A stretch of DNA of 64,000 nt from Cedecea davisae DSM 4568 (GTDB lineage: Bacteria > Pseudomonadota > Gammaproteobacteria > Enterobacterales > Enterobacteriaceae), in assembly GCF_000412335.2 (NCBI RefSeq), contig NZ_KE161030.1, positions 1,898,693-1,962,692 on the forward strand, in the 5' to 3' direction. Made by a program: the position numbers and the translations under genes. Of the stretch, positions 8,663 to 21,078 are shown piece after piece (position 1 is the stretch's first letter; each line of letters opens with the position of its first letter). The notes below the pieces were generated by a model. The model did no database searches. It was not told where the DNA came from and saw only the letters and a program-made list of their open reading frames with translations.

Positions 8663-9139
8663 TTATTCGGCAAACTTCAGCAGTGCCTCACCATCAAGGC
8701 GATAGCGCACCCATTCTGACTGCGGCAATGCGCCAATACTCAGGTAAAAATCAATGGCGGGCTGGTTCCAGTCCAGCACGCTCCACTCAAGGCGGCCGCA
8801 CTTTCTGTTTACTGCGCACTGCGCGATGTTTTTCAGCATTGCTCTTCCCGCACCTTTGCCGCGATAATCAGGAGAAATATATAAATCCTCCATATAAATA
8901 CCGCTACGCCCAAGCCAGGTGGAATAGCTGGTAAAGAATACGGCATACCCGGCGATTTTATTATCAATCTCACAAATCAATGCTTCGCTATTACTGCCTG
9001 CGCCAAAGAGGGTTTCCCGGATCTCGTCCGGGGTAGTGACGACTTCTTCCGGGGCCTTTTCATATACGGCCAGCTCAAAGATCATATCGTAAATGGCTGC
9101 TGCATCTTCCGGGCGCGCCTGGCGAATAGTTATGTTCAT
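8663..9139 (-). CDS. GNAT family N-acetyltransferase, SAT-like
   Basis: A 158-residue GCN5-related acetyltransferase. The acetyl-CoA pyrophosphate-binding signature is present as YRGKGAGRAML after the central MEDLYISPDYR strand, and the C-terminal DWNQPAIDFYLSIGA helix-turn is typical. The N-terminal IRQARPEDAAAIYDMIFELAVYEK pattern, described here by its key residues, resembles the spermidine/spermine and thialysine acetyltransferase (SAT) group, so the substrate may be a diamine or amino acid side-chain amine. That is inference from family resemblance only. It is divergent from the LysR gene at 9232, with 92 bp between starts. Confidence 0.8.
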   Translation of the reverse strand: MNITIRQARPEDAAAIYDMIFELAVYEKAPEEVVTTPDEIRETLFGAGSNSEALICEIDNKIAGYAVFFTSYSTWLGRSGIYMEDLYISPDYRGKGAGRAMLKNIAQCAVNRKCGRLEWSVLDWNQPAIDFYLSIGALPQSEWVRYRLDGEALLKFAE

Positions 9140-9231
9140 GAATTTCCCTGCGATTTCTTTATGATGTCGATATTGATGGCGCTAAGCATAAGGGTTATTG
9201 TCAGAAGAATTAAGTGCAATGAAATCACCCA

Positions 9232-10164
9232 ATGATGAATATTATGCATCCAGCCCTGAGGCGTCTTGATTTAAACCTTCTGCCGGTATTTGACGCGATT
9301 TATCGCCACCGTTCCGTTCGCCGGGCGGCAGATGAACTGGCGATGAGCACATCGGCGCTGAGCCATGCGCTGTCGCGGCTGCGTATCACCCTTGATGATC
9401 CGTTATTTTACCGGGAAGGGCATCATATGTGCCCCAGCGTGTACGCGACCCAGCTAGCGCCTTCTATTGCTTCGGCCCTGAAATTTCTTAATCAGGAACT
9501 GGCCCCGCAGCCAGAGTTTAAAGCCGCAGGCAGTACCGAGCGTTTACAGATTGCGATAACGGACTTTACCGCATTTTGTATTTTTCCGGCCCTGATGCAC
9601 AAATTGCAGCATGAAGCGCCCGGCTTGCGCTTTGAGTTACTTTATTTGCCGCACACACCGGCGCTGACGGAGCTGCTGGCGGGCGAGGTAGATCTGGCGC
9701 TAGGGTTCAGCACGCCGGACGAAATCCGGCATCCGGAACTGGAAGAAATCAGCTGGTTCGAAGATGAGTATGTCGTTATCAGCAATAAAAGCCGAACACG
9801 GCTGACGCTGGAAGATTATCTCGCCGCCAGACACCTGGTCGTCACGCCGTGGAATGAGAAGCAGGGCGTAATGGATTTGCAGCTTGAGCAAATGGGTTAC
9901 ACGCGGCAGATAGCAATCAAAACGCCGTCTATGCTGAGTGCGCCGTTTATTGTGGCGGAAAGTGATTTGCTAATGGCGCTCCCACGTTTTGCCGCTGAGA
10001 AACTGATGCACTCTGCGGAGATCAATGTTTTTGACTTACCCTTCAGCGTTCCTCCGTTCGAAGTGAAGATTTATTCTCATAGCCGGAGCGGCAAGCGCGG
10101 CGCGACGTCGTGGTTAAAAACAACGCTGCAAATACTGGCGAAGGAAGTGAATTCAGGTCGATGA
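9232..10164 (+). CDS. LysR-family transcriptional regulator
   Basis: A 310-residue LysR regulator with an N-terminal winged helix-turn-helix (about residues 12-70; VRRAADELAMSTSALSHALSRLR) and a periplasmic-binding-type effector domain. The opening LRRLDLNLLPVFDAIY places it in the LeuO/NodD-like branch. It is divergent from the GNAT gene and may regulate it, as is common for LysR pairs; the target is inferred only from position. The ribosome site is weak, and ATG codons at 9232, 9235 and 9244 are all possible starts. Confidence 0.8.
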   Translation: MMNIMHPALRRLDLNLLPVFDAIYRHRSVRRAADELAMSTSALSHALSRLRITLDDPLFYREGHHMCPSVYATQLAPSIASALKFLNQELAPQPEFKAAGSTERLQIAITDFTAFCIFPALMHKLQHEAPGLRFELLYLPHTPALTELLAGEVDLALGFSTPDEIRHPELEEISWFEDEYVVISNKSRTRLTLEDYLAARHLVVTPWNEKQGVMDLQLEQMGYTRQIAIKTPSMLSAPFIVAESDLLMALPRFAAEKLMHSAEINVFDLPFSVPPFEVKIYSHSRSGKRGATSWLKTTLQILAKEVNSGR

Positions 10165-10290
10165 GTTTTAGCGGGCTGCTGAGGCTCTTCGCGGGAAAAA
10201 ATATCCGTTATCATTATTGTCGCTAACAGGGCTAAACTACTCATATCTATGAACTCTCTTCATCAATAAAGGCTAAGAAGGGAGGTTTAA

Positions 10291-12205
<1,915 letters not shown>

Positions 12206-12223
12206 TTACCTTTTCTGTCGCTG

Positions 12224-13123
<900 letters not shown>

Positions 13124-13298
13124 TTATTCGATTAGAGGGCATAATTCGCAAGGGCTTATTAGAATTATTCATTAATCATGATATTGCCTGAGGAGACTGT
13201 GGCTGCCCGTCTATGCGCTAATAAAATAGCGGCTCGGGTAAGGCCGAAACCGCCATCATGCAGGCTTTCTTTTTTGCGAGGCTGGAAAGAGAGGGTGA

Positions 13299-14558
13299 TT
13301 ATGTTTCTTGAGCTTCTCCGGTTTTAAATTCTGATGTATCCAGCAGCGGCATAGTGCCATTTTTCTTGAAACCATAATTACCAAGTGCAATAGCCAGGTG
13401 ACTTATAGAGTCAGAATTGATAAAAAGTGCTTCCTCTTTAATAGTCGAGTTTGTGTTAAAGATATCAACAAATTCCTTTATATTCATGTTGTATAAATGG
13501 CTAATATATAGGTCTGTGAAGATATTTCTCTGTTCCAGTTTTCTGGTTGAGGACGAATAATCATCTGATACGTCATCAAGTTGAGCGTGAACGGCAATCT
13601 CTGAACCTGATTTATCATCTAAACACGATTTCTCTTTTATAATCTGAAATAAATCCACTTTAGAATGATGGTGGGCTACTTCATGAATAAGAGCGTTAAT
13701 CGCATTAAGAGTGCATTTCCCAAAGAAGTTGTCTGTCAGAAATATGACTTTGTTATGGCCATCTGAGATGGATGCCGCAGTAATGTTGGCGTTTGCGCTC
13801 GTACTGCTGTATCCATAATATACGGAGTTTCTTTTGCTTTTTAGACGTTCAGCTATATCTGATTTTATTGAGTTGTATAAAGGAATGAGTCTTGATTTAA
13901 TACCCTGAGGATCGACTATGCCATAGTGTCGCAGATGATTATCGAGCTCATCGTTATTTTTGTCTTCTAATTGTAAGATTGCTGAGTCCAGGGTTTTTAT
14001 AGCGTTATAGGCAACGCCTTTGAAAAATTCATATTTATCACGTTCAATACATCTTAATTCATCAAGCCCTCGGGTAACAACATTAAAACCATCACTATTC
14101 AGGAGGGTTACAATATCATCAGGAAGATGTGAGGCAGAGCAGATCGAATCGGCTTCAGCGCCTGGGAATATCAGAGGATCATGGCGGGAAATAAACTCAC
14201 CTGTTGCATACAGCGCATTTGAAATGGGGTGTAACAGGTTGTTGGTAGAGATAAATGAAGCGCTATCGGAGGGAGCGGTTAGCTGATTATTTTCAAACCG
14301 GAACTGACTAAGAAGAAGCATTAATGGAACAGCCAGTCCCTGGCGTGGAGCGGTATTTTGTGGAGGGGAGCGACTCAGTTCGAGATAAGAATTGGCGACT
14401 TGATTAATATTCTTTCCCGTGCGGAGTATTTCATCCGGCGTGGCCGGGTTCTTTGAGGTGGTTACCCGAGTTTGTAGCGTGTTTTTCCCAAAGGAATCAT
14501 GAATGTTATGCTTATAAGCTCCGGTTGAAGCCCTGTGCTGCGATGCTGAAATTGGCAT
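13299..14558 (-). CDS. Putative secreted zinc metallopeptidase, effector-like
   Basis: A 419-residue protein with a HExxH zinc-binding motif at residues 292-296 (ALIHEVAHHHSK). The motif is preceded by a beta-strand/turn NKVIFLTDNFF around 269-279, an arrangement seen in effector metallopeptidases such as the M91 (NleD/HopH1) group. The first 100 residues are polar, rich in Ser, Thr, Asn and Gln, with no Sec signal or membrane helix, as in type III or type VI effector leaders. The gene is clearly AT-richer than its neighbours and stands alone between housekeeping-type genes, which suggests horizontal transfer. No secretion apparatus or chaperone gene is in the window. I do not recognise a closer family; the protease call rests on the motif and its context. 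Confidence 0.65.
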   Translation of the reverse strand: MPISASQHRASTGAYKHNIHDSFGKNTLQTRVTTSKNPATPDEILRTGKNINQVANSYLELSRSPPQNTAPRQGLAVPLMLLLSQFRFENNQLTAPSDSASFISTNNLLHPISNALYATGEFISRHDPLIFPGAEADSICSASHLPDDIVTLLNSDGFNVVTRGLDELRCIERDKYEFFKGVAYNAIKTLDSAILQLEDKNNDELDNHLRHYGIVDPQGIKSRLIPLYNSIKSDIAERLKSKRNSVYYGYSSTSANANITAASISDGHNKVIFLTDNFFGKCTLNAINALIHEVAHHHSKVDLFQIIKEKSCLDDKSGSEIAVHAQLDDVSDDYSSSTRKLEQRNIFTDLYISHLYNMNIKEFVDIFNTNSTIKEEALFINSDSISHLAIALGNYGFKKNGTMPLLDTSEFKTGEAQET

Positions 14559-14666
14559 ATTAAAATTTCCTTTTAATCAAAAGAAAGTATTAAAAATTTC
14601 GCACACGCATAACTATCAATTAACGACCTTTATTCTGGTTGTTTTTTAACTTAACCAGCCTGCCGA

Positions 14667-15806
14667 TCACCAACCCATAATACGTGGCCAAATCTCAGGC
14701 ACAGAGCTGCTCTCGTCTACAACGTAGTAATGCTGGTGCATGGCGGCGGTGGCGCAGGCGTGGTTGGGAAAAATACGCACCCGGCTGCCGACGGGGAAAT
14801 CATTTACCGTGAATGAGGCCTGCTGTGCCAGCTCAATAATGCCGTGCTCCTGGTTGGTAGTGTTGACGATTAAACCTTCAAGCGGATCTCCGTTGGGGCT
14901 GCAAACCATGCCGTAGCCATAATCCTGGCTCTGGTTTGCCGTGCCCCTGTCGCGGGATAGCGCCATCCAGCCTGCGTCTATAAATACCCAGCCTTTGTCG
15001 CGGTTATGGCCGATAACGGTGGCTACCACGCTGATTGCGATGTCTTCAACACGGCAAACGCCAATGTTTTTCATTACCAGATCGAACGTGGTAAACACTC
15101 CGGCCCGCACTTCGGTGATATCGGTCAGGTCTTCGGCGAAATGCGCCGTCGGGGTTGCGCCAACGCTTAATATCGGGCAGTCAAAACCCCACTCTCGTAA
15201 TCTGTAGCCAGCGGTTCTGATGGCCACGCACTCTGTTTTAGCGGCGGCGCGGATCTCATCGTCAGTGCGGCACTGGTAAGACTCGCCCGCATGTGCAAGC
15301 AGGCCGGTAAGCCGTGAGCCACCGTCTTCAATAATGCGAGCCAGCTCGGGCAGAGCTTCGCTGTGCGGCGGAATGCCGCCGCGATGTCCGTCGCAGTCCA
15401 CCTCAATAAACACCGAAAACACAACGCCGTTTTGTTGCCCATACGCGGCCACCGCCAGAGCCTGCTGCTCGCTGTCGAGCAAAATGTGCATCTCCACGCC
15501 TTGCTGCATCAGCCGGGCAACACGCGGCAGTTTGTGCGGGGCAATGCCAACGGCGTAAAGCAGGTTGCTATAGCCCGCTGCGGCAAAAGCCTCGGCTTCT
15601 GCGAGAGTTGAAACGGTTGCCGGGGAGCAAGTATCGCGCAGCAGATAGCGGGCGGCATCTGGCGAGCGTAATGTTTTAAGATGCGGCCTTACCCGGCTGC
15701 CCAGCGCTTCAACGCGGGAATACAGCCGCGCGATATTGCGCAGGTATTTGCTTTTATCAATCAGTAAAAATGGGGTGTCGGGTGCTTGCGGACATTCAGC
15801 GAACAT
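14667..15806 (-). CDS. DSD1-family PLP enzyme (D-threonine aldolase / D-serine dehydratase-like)
   Basis: A 379-residue fold-type III PLP enzyme, with an alanine-racemase-like barrel. The PLP lysine is probably in RPHLKTLRSPD near residue 43, and the zinc site of the D-serine dehydratase/D-threonine aldolase family is visible as His and Cys in PNHACATAAMH near the C terminus. Members cleave or dehydrate D-3-hydroxy amino acids in the cytoplasm. Which substrate is used cannot be told. An AAGGAG ribosome site precedes ATG 15806. The divergent LysR gene 92 bp away is a likely regulator responding to the D-amino acid. Confidence 0.85.
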   Translation of the reverse strand: MFAECPQAPDTPFLLIDKSKYLRNIARLYSRVEALGSRVRPHLKTLRSPDAARYLLRDTCSPATVSTLAEAEAFAAAGYSNLLYAVGIAPHKLPRVARLMQQGVEMHILLDSEQQALAVAAYGQQNGVVFSVFIEVDCDGHRGGIPPHSEALPELARIIEDGGSRLTGLLAHAGESYQCRTDDEIRAAAKTECVAIRTAGYRLREWGFDCPILSVGATPTAHFAEDLTDITEVRAGVFTTFDLVMKNIGVCRVEDIAISVVATVIGHNRDKGWVFIDAGWMALSRDRGTANQSQDYGYGMVCSPNGDPLEGLIVNTTNQEHGIIELAQQASFTVNDFPVGSRVRIFPNHACATAAMHQHYYVVDESSSVPEIWPRIMGW

Positions 15807-15870
15807 AGCGATTCTCCTTATGGGGGAAGCTCATGTTGCCATTCGTCTGGTTAGGTATAAATTAATATAA

Positions 15871-15885
15871 AATCAATAAATGATT
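15871..15885. promoter_or_regulatory. Candidate LysR operator between the D-amino-acid enzyme and its regulator
   Basis: AATCA-ATAAA-TGATT is a perfect 5-bp dyad in the 92-bp AT-rich divergent intergenic region. LysR proteins bind interrupted dyads in this position, but in AT-rich DNA such a dyad can arise by chance. Confidence 0.3.
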
Positions 15886-15898
15886 AGGTTTTAAGTTA

Positions 15899-16819
15899 AT
15901 GATAAGCAGCGACGACCTCTATTTTTTCCGCACCATCTCCGCCCACGCTACGCTTGCCGCGGCGGCGCGGGCGATGAACGTTACGCCTCCCTCGGTGACG
16001 CAGCGCCTGAAAGGGCTAGAGCAAAAACTCGGCGTCAGCCTGATCCTGCGGCCATCGCGGCAGGTTTCCCTTACCGATGAGGGTTCGCTGCTGCTTAGCC
16101 GGGCGGAAAAAATTCTCGCTGAACTGGCCGGTTTGCAGTCGGCAATGGACGACCGGAGGCAAACGGTCCGAGGGAAGCTGCGCGTGCTGGCCCCATTAGG
16201 CTTCGGTAACGACTACATCGCGCCGCTGCTGGGCGATTACGCCGCTCAGCACGAAAACCTCGAAGTGGAACTAACGCTCTCCGACGACCCGCACTGGGCC
16301 ACGCTGCACAAATGGGATCTGGTGATATTTATCGGTGAACTGCGGGACTCCAGCATGCACTGCATCCGGCTGGCGGCCAACCGGCGTTTTATCTGCGCTT
16401 CGCCGGGTTACCTGAGCAGGCGGGGGACACCAGCCGCGCCGGAACAGCTGGCTAACCACGACTGCATCGCCCTGCGTGAAAACAGCGAGGACGTTACCCT
16501 CTGGCGTTTTTCCGGCCAGGAGGGCGATTGCCCGCAGCGTATTGCCCCGCGCCTGTCGAGTAATGAAGGCCGGGTGGTGAAGGAGTGGGCGCTGGCTGGG
16601 CGGGGGATCATTATGCGTTCCGAGTGGGATGTGCTGCCGCAGATCAACGCCGGTTCGCTGGTGCGCCTGCTGCCGGAGTATCAACTGCCGGATGCCGACA
16701 TCGTGGCGCTTACCGGCTCTGCGCCTCAGGAAAGAAGCCCCAGAACGCAAAAATTTATCGACCTGTTACGAGAAAAACTCTCTTCCCGTCCGTGGGAAAG
16801 AGAGTCGCGTGCGGGTTAA
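15899..16819 (+). CDS. LysR-family regulator divergent to the DSD1 gene
   Basis: A 306-residue LysR regulator: HTH at about residues 14-40 (HATLAAAARAMNVTPPSVTQRLKGLE in key pattern) and a CrgA/DmlR-like effector domain with the SPGYLSRRG turn. It starts with ATG 15899 directly after the AT-rich divergent region shared with the D-amino-acid enzyme gene, which strongly suggests it activates that gene. This pairing of a DSD1-type enzyme with a divergent LysR resembles the dhaa/dsdC logic, though the family is different from DsdC. Its stop lies one base before the end of the RND permease gene, which converges on it. Confidence 0.85.
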   Translation: MISSDDLYFFRTISAHATLAAAARAMNVTPPSVTQRLKGLEQKLGVSLILRPSRQVSLTDEGSLLLSRAEKILAELAGLQSAMDDRRQTVRGKLRVLAPLGFGNDYIAPLLGDYAAQHENLEVELTLSDDPHWATLHKWDLVIFIGELRDSSMHCIRLAANRRFICASPGYLSRRGTPAAPEQLANHDCIALRENSEDVTLWRFSGQEGDCPQRIAPRLSSNEGRVVKEWALAGRGIIMRSEWDVLPQINAGSLVRLLPEYQLPDADIVALTGSAPQERSPRTQKFIDLLREKLSSRPWERESRAG

Positions 16820-16820
16820 A

Positions 16821-19800
16821 TCAGCTGGCCGTGTTTTCTGGTTTGATCCTGAACCAGATGGCGTACATCGCAGGCAGGAACAGCAGGGTCATCACCGTGC
16901 CGCCTAACGTACCGCCGATGAGCGTATAAGCCAGCGCGCCCCAGAATACCGAGTGGGTGAGCGGGATAAACGCCAGAATCGCCGCCAGGGCGGTGAGCAG
17001 AACCGGGCGCGAACGCTGAATCGTCGCCTCCACCACGGCGTTAAACGGCGTGAGGCCCGCCAGCTCGTTATGCCGTATCTGCCCGATGAGAATTAAGGTG
17101 TTACGCATCAAAATTCCCGACAGCGCAATCAGCCCCACCAGGGCATTAATACCAAACGGCTGGTTGAAGAGGATAAGCGTTGGCACCACGCCAATCAGCC
17201 CCAGCGGGCTGGTGGCAAACACCATCAACATGGCTGAAATCGAGCGTACCTGCAAAATAATTACCAGCAGCGTCAGAGCAATCATTATCGGGAACAGCGG
17301 AGCCATGGCCGCGGTGGCTTTGCCGGATTCTTCAATCGCGCCCGCTTGCTCAATCCTGTAGCCCGCCGGGAGCTTGTCGATAATCGGCGCGATTTGCTTC
17401 AGCATCGCCGTAGAAACATCCGGCGGCTGGAGGCCTTCCGCCACGTCGCCGCGTACGGTGATGGTCGGCGTTCTGTCCCGGCGTCTTAGCACCGGGTCTT
17501 CCATTACCACTTCGACCTTGCCAATCTGCGAAAGCGGCACTTTCTGGCCGTCCGCGCCCATCAGCGTTAGCGCCGAAAGCTGCGCCGGATCGTTACGGAT
17601 CTCGCCCCTCGCTCTGCCCGTGACCTGCACGGAGCGAATATCCTCCCGAACCTCGGTAAGCGGAGCGCCGGAAAGCAGGAACTGTAATTGCTGCGAGACG
17701 GAAGCGGTAGTCAGGCCCACGGCATTCAGGCGGTCCTGGTTCAGCGTGAAGTGCAGCGTCGGCACCCTTGATCCCCAGTCGATATTCACGGTGCGCATCT
17801 GCGGGCTGCCGATCATCACCGCTTCAACCCGGGCGGAAATATCCCTTAACACGTCCGGGTCCGGCCCCATAACGCGAAAGGCAACGGGGTAGGGAGTGTA
17901 AGGCCCGAATACCAGCTGGGTTACGCGTACTCTGGCTTCGGGCGCAAGCCCGTCGCTAATCGCCTGGCGTAGCCGGAATTTCAGCGCCTCGCGGGCTTCC
18001 GGGTCGGGAGTGAGGATAACGATTTTGGCAAATGACGGGTCGGGCAATTCGGGTGCCATAGCCAGGTAGAAGCGCGGTGCGCCCTGGCCAATATAGGAGG
18101 TCACGATTTTTGACTCTTTCTGCCGCCCGAGCCATTTTTCAATCTTCTCTGTGGCAAGCGTGGTTTGCCCGATGGCCGTGCCGTAAGGCATCTGCACTTC
18201 TACCAGCACTTCCGGGCGGTCGGAAATAGGGAAGAACTGCTTCTTAACCACGGCCATTCCGGCGATGGCGAGCAAAAATAAGCCCACCACTGAGCCCGCG
18301 GTTAGCCACTTTCTGGCGATGACTTTTTTCAACAGTGCTCTGAAACGGTTGTAGTTTTTACTGGTGTAGACAGCGTGCTCTGCCAGCACCGCTTTATGCC
18401 GCTCGGGCAATAATTTTACCCCCAGATAAGGCGTAAACACTACGGCTACCAGCCAGGAGGCAACCAGCGCGATGCCGACAATCCAGAACATGTTGCTGGT
18501 GTATTCCCCGGCGGTGGAGTGGGCAAAGCCGTTTGGCATAAAACCGATAGCCGTTACCAGCGTGCCCGCCAGCATCGGCGCGGCCGTGTGGCTCCAGGCA
18601 TAGGCCGAGGCTTTTACCCGGCTGTAGCCTTCCTCCATTTTCACCACCATCATTTCAATGGCGATAATTGCGTCGTCAACAAGCAGCCCGAGCGCCAGGA
18701 TCAGCGACCCGAGGGTTATCCTGTCAAAGTTTTTATCCGTCGCCGCCATGACGATAAACACCACGGCAAGCGTCAGCGGCACGGCTGCGGCGACCACAAT
18801 GCCGACGCGCCAGCCCATGCTCAAGAAGCACACCAGCATCACCACCAGCAGGGCGGCGAAGAACTTCATCATAAACTCGTTAACGGCGGAGCTGATGTTG
18901 ACCGACTGATCGCTGACTTTGCTTAACGTCATGCCCAGCGGCATACCGTCGTTGATTTTGCGGGTTTCACTATCCAGCGCTTTACCCAGCTCCAGCCCGT
19001 TCCAGCCGTCGCGCATTACTACGCCGAGCAGCAGCGCCGGTTCGCCGTTATTGCGCACCAGGAACGTAGCCGGATCTTCATAGCCGCGATCCACGCTGGC
19101 AACGTCGGAAAGTTTCAGGGTTTTTCCCTGAGCCACAATCGGGGTGTTGCGGATTTTATCCAGCTGATCCAGCGCCCCGTCCAGGCGAATAAACACCTGA
19201 GGGCCGGAGGTGTCGATGGATCCCGCCGGGCTTAGCAGGTTCTGGTTGCTTAGCGCTTTAAAGATGTCGAGCGGAGAGACGCCAAGGGTTGCCAACCGGT
19301 CGTGTGAGAACGAAACGAAAATACGCTCCGCCTGCTCGCCGATGATATTGACCTTTTTCACGCCGGGAACGTGGAGCAACTGCTGCCGCAGGTTTTCCGC
19401 GTCACGCACCAGCAGGCGCTGCGGTTCGCCCTTTGCCTTAAGGGCAAACAGGGCGAAGGTTACGTCGGAGAATTCGTCATTCACCAGCGGGCCGATAACG
19501 CCGTCAGGCAGGTTTTTGGCTTCGTCGCCGATCTTTTTACGCGCCTGGTAAAACGCTTCCGGCACGGCAGCCGGTGGCGTGCTGTCTTTTAAAGAAACGA
19601 TGCTGTAGGCGAGGCCGGGCCGGGTGTAGGTTTCGGTGCGGTCATAAGCATCCAGCTCTTGCATCCTTTTTTCCAGCGGCTCGGCCACCAGATCCTGCAT
19701 TTGCTGCGCTGTCGCGCCCGGCCAGGCGGTTATCAGGGTAAGCTGTTTTACGGTAAAGGGCGGGTCTTCCGCACGGCCAAGCTTGAGAAACGCGATTATC

Positions 19801-19889
19801 CCGGCAAGGGTTATCAGCAGGATCATAAACAGGGTGACCGATTTCTCCCGCACCGCGAGCGCGGAGAGGTTAAAGCGCTGGTCGCTCAT
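16821..19889 (-). CDS. RND efflux permease, TriC-like
   Basis: A 1022-residue inner-membrane proton-driven RND pump of the HAE1-like superfamily, with 12 predicted helices and two large periplasmic loops. The intramembrane proton-relay aspartates appear as LVDDAIIAIEMM in helix 4, and the N-terminal GIIAFLKLGRAEDPPF pattern is that of the TriC/'AcrB-like F' branch rather than AcrB itself. The adaptor gene ends immediately upstream at the same base, so the two are translationally coupled. No outer-membrane channel gene is present, so it probably uses TolC. Substrates are unknown; relatives export biocides and dyes. Confidence 0.9.
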   Translation of the reverse strand: MSDQRFNLSALAVREKSVTLFMILLITLAGIIAFLKLGRAEDPPFTVKQLTLITAWPGATAQQMQDLVAEPLEKRMQELDAYDRTETYTRPGLAYSIVSLKDSTPPAAVPEAFYQARKKIGDEAKNLPDGVIGPLVNDEFSDVTFALFALKAKGEPQRLLVRDAENLRQQLLHVPGVKKVNIIGEQAERIFVSFSHDRLATLGVSPLDIFKALSNQNLLSPAGSIDTSGPQVFIRLDGALDQLDKIRNTPIVAQGKTLKLSDVASVDRGYEDPATFLVRNNGEPALLLGVVMRDGWNGLELGKALDSETRKINDGMPLGMTLSKVSDQSVNISSAVNEFMMKFFAALLVVMLVCFLSMGWRVGIVVAAAVPLTLAVVFIVMAATDKNFDRITLGSLILALGLLVDDAIIAIEMMVVKMEEGYSRVKASAYAWSHTAAPMLAGTLVTAIGFMPNGFAHSTAGEYTSNMFWIVGIALVASWLVAVVFTPYLGVKLLPERHKAVLAEHAVYTSKNYNRFRALLKKVIARKWLTAGSVVGLFLLAIAGMAVVKKQFFPISDRPEVLVEVQMPYGTAIGQTTLATEKIEKWLGRQKESKIVTSYIGQGAPRFYLAMAPELPDPSFAKIVILTPDPEAREALKFRLRQAISDGLAPEARVRVTQLVFGPYTPYPVAFRVMGPDPDVLRDISARVEAVMIGSPQMRTVNIDWGSRVPTLHFTLNQDRLNAVGLTTASVSQQLQFLLSGAPLTEVREDIRSVQVTGRARGEIRNDPAQLSALTLMGADGQKVPLSQIGKVEVVMEDPVLRRRDRTPTITVRGDVAEGLQPPDVSTAMLKQIAPIIDKLPAGYRIEQAGAIEESGKATAAMAPLFPIMIALTLLVIILQVRSISAMLMVFATSPLGLIGVVPTLILFNQPFGINALVGLIALSGILMRNTLILIGQIRHNELAGLTPFNAVVEATIQRSRPVLLTALAAILAFIPLTHSVFWGALAYTLIGGTLGGTVMTLLFLPAMYAIWFRIKPENTAS

Positions 19890-21001
19890 TATGGCGCTCC
19901 CGCTACGTCGGGGGTGCTCTGGGCCTGCGGCCTGACTTCTTCGCCTTCGTGCAGAAGGTGGACGCCTAACGCCACAATGCTGGCATTATCCGGCAGCGCG
20001 GCGGAAACCACGGCGGACTCATCGCTGATTCTGAGAACGGTGACCGGCTGCCAGCTCACTTTTGCCGGTTTCCCGGAGACGACCCAAACGCCGGACCCTT
20101 TCTCTTTGCCCGCGTCGTAAATCGAAGCCAGCGGAATGGTCAGGTTTTGAGACCGGTGGCCGCCCTCGGGAATATCAATCGTTACCGTGCTGCCGAGCGG
20201 CGCCTGCGAGAGCGGGGGAGCTAGAACAAATTTGGCTTCGAAGGTTCGCGTTTGCGGGTCGGCTGCATCGGAAAGCTGGCGCAGCGTGGCCGCAACGGGT
20301 TTTCCGTCACCGCCGTACAAATGAGCGCTGGCAACGGTGCCGATATCGGGGCGCAGGGTCTCCGGCAGGTTAACTACCGCTTCACGCTGCCCGGCGCGGG
20401 CCAGCCTTATCACCGCTTGCCCGGCGGAAACAACCTGGCCTGGCTCGGCCAGAGTCTCCACCACCACGCCGTCAGAGTCCGCCGTCAGCACGGCGTAGTT
20501 CATCGCATTTTTCGCAACGTTGGCCTGCGCCAGCGCGGCCTGAAGATCGGCTCTGGCGCTGTCGGCCTTGGCTTTAACCTGGTCGTACTGAGAAGCTGAA
20601 ATTGCCCCGGTGCCGATTATGCTCCGGTAGCGGGTTTCGTCCGCTGCGGCCTGCTTTGCACGCGCTTTTGCCGCCGCAACGGCCTGGTCTTGTGCTCTGG
20701 CCTGCAAGCTTAGGTCCTGCGGGTCCAGCCGCAGCAGAGGCTGGCCGTTTTTGACCGTTTGCCCTTTATCCACCAGGCGCTCAAGGATCTTACCGGAGAC
20801 GCGGAAACCCAGGTCGCTTTGAATGCGGGAGGCCACAACGCCGGTGAATGAGCGCGCGGCGTCGTTTGCAGGCTGCACGGTGCTTGTTCGCACCAGCGGA
20901 GGCTGGGTTCGCGGATCGTCTTGCTTAGACGAGTTATCGCAGGCGGTAAGGGTTGTGCACAGCAGGGCAGCAACCACCGGAAAAGGCCGAAGACGAAACA
21001 T
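19889..21001 (-). CDS. RND efflux periplasmic adaptor lipoprotein
   Basis: A 370-residue membrane fusion protein. It has a lipoprotein signal (TTLTAC at about residues 16-21), a lipoyl/barrel-sandwich hybrid (DLGFRVSGKILERLVDKGQTVKNGQPLL...VVVETLAEPGQVV in key parts), an alpha-helical hairpin rich in Ala/Lys (about residues 95-160) and beta-barrel. It links the permease to an outer-membrane channel. Its stop overlaps the permease start, and its promoter region carries a palindrome that fits the TetR regulator next door. Confidence 0.9.
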   Translation of the reverse strand: MFRLRPFPVVAALLCTTLTACDNSSKQDDPRTQPPLVRTSTVQPANDAARSFTGVVASRIQSDLGFRVSGKILERLVDKGQTVKNGQPLLRLDPQDLSLQARAQDQAVAAAKARAKQAAADETRYRSIIGTGAISASQYDQVKAKADSARADLQAALAQANVAKNAMNYAVLTADSDGVVVETLAEPGQVVSAGQAVIRLARAGQREAVVNLPETLRPDIGTVASAHLYGGDGKPVAATLRQLSDAADPQTRTFEAKFVLAPPLSQAPLGSTVTIDIPEGGHRSQNLTIPLASIYDAGKEKGSGVWVVSGKPAKVSWQPVTVLRISDESAVVSAALPDNASIVALGVHLLHEGEEVRPQAQSTPDVAGAP

Positions 21002-21045
21002 ACGTTCCCTTATAAACGCGAGTCAGGAACGCGATAATTATTCAA

Positions 21046-21069
21046 GTGACCAATTTAGTCAATGGTCAC
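21046..21069. promoter_or_regulatory. TetR operator candidate upstream of the RND operon
   Basis: GTGACCA (21046-21052) and TGGTCAC (21063-21069) are perfect 7-bp inverted arms in the 77-bp gap between the TetR stop and the adaptor start. The same GTGACCA core recurs in a palindrome just upstream of the TetR gene. Confidence 0.6.
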
Positions 21070-21078
21070 AAAATGCCG

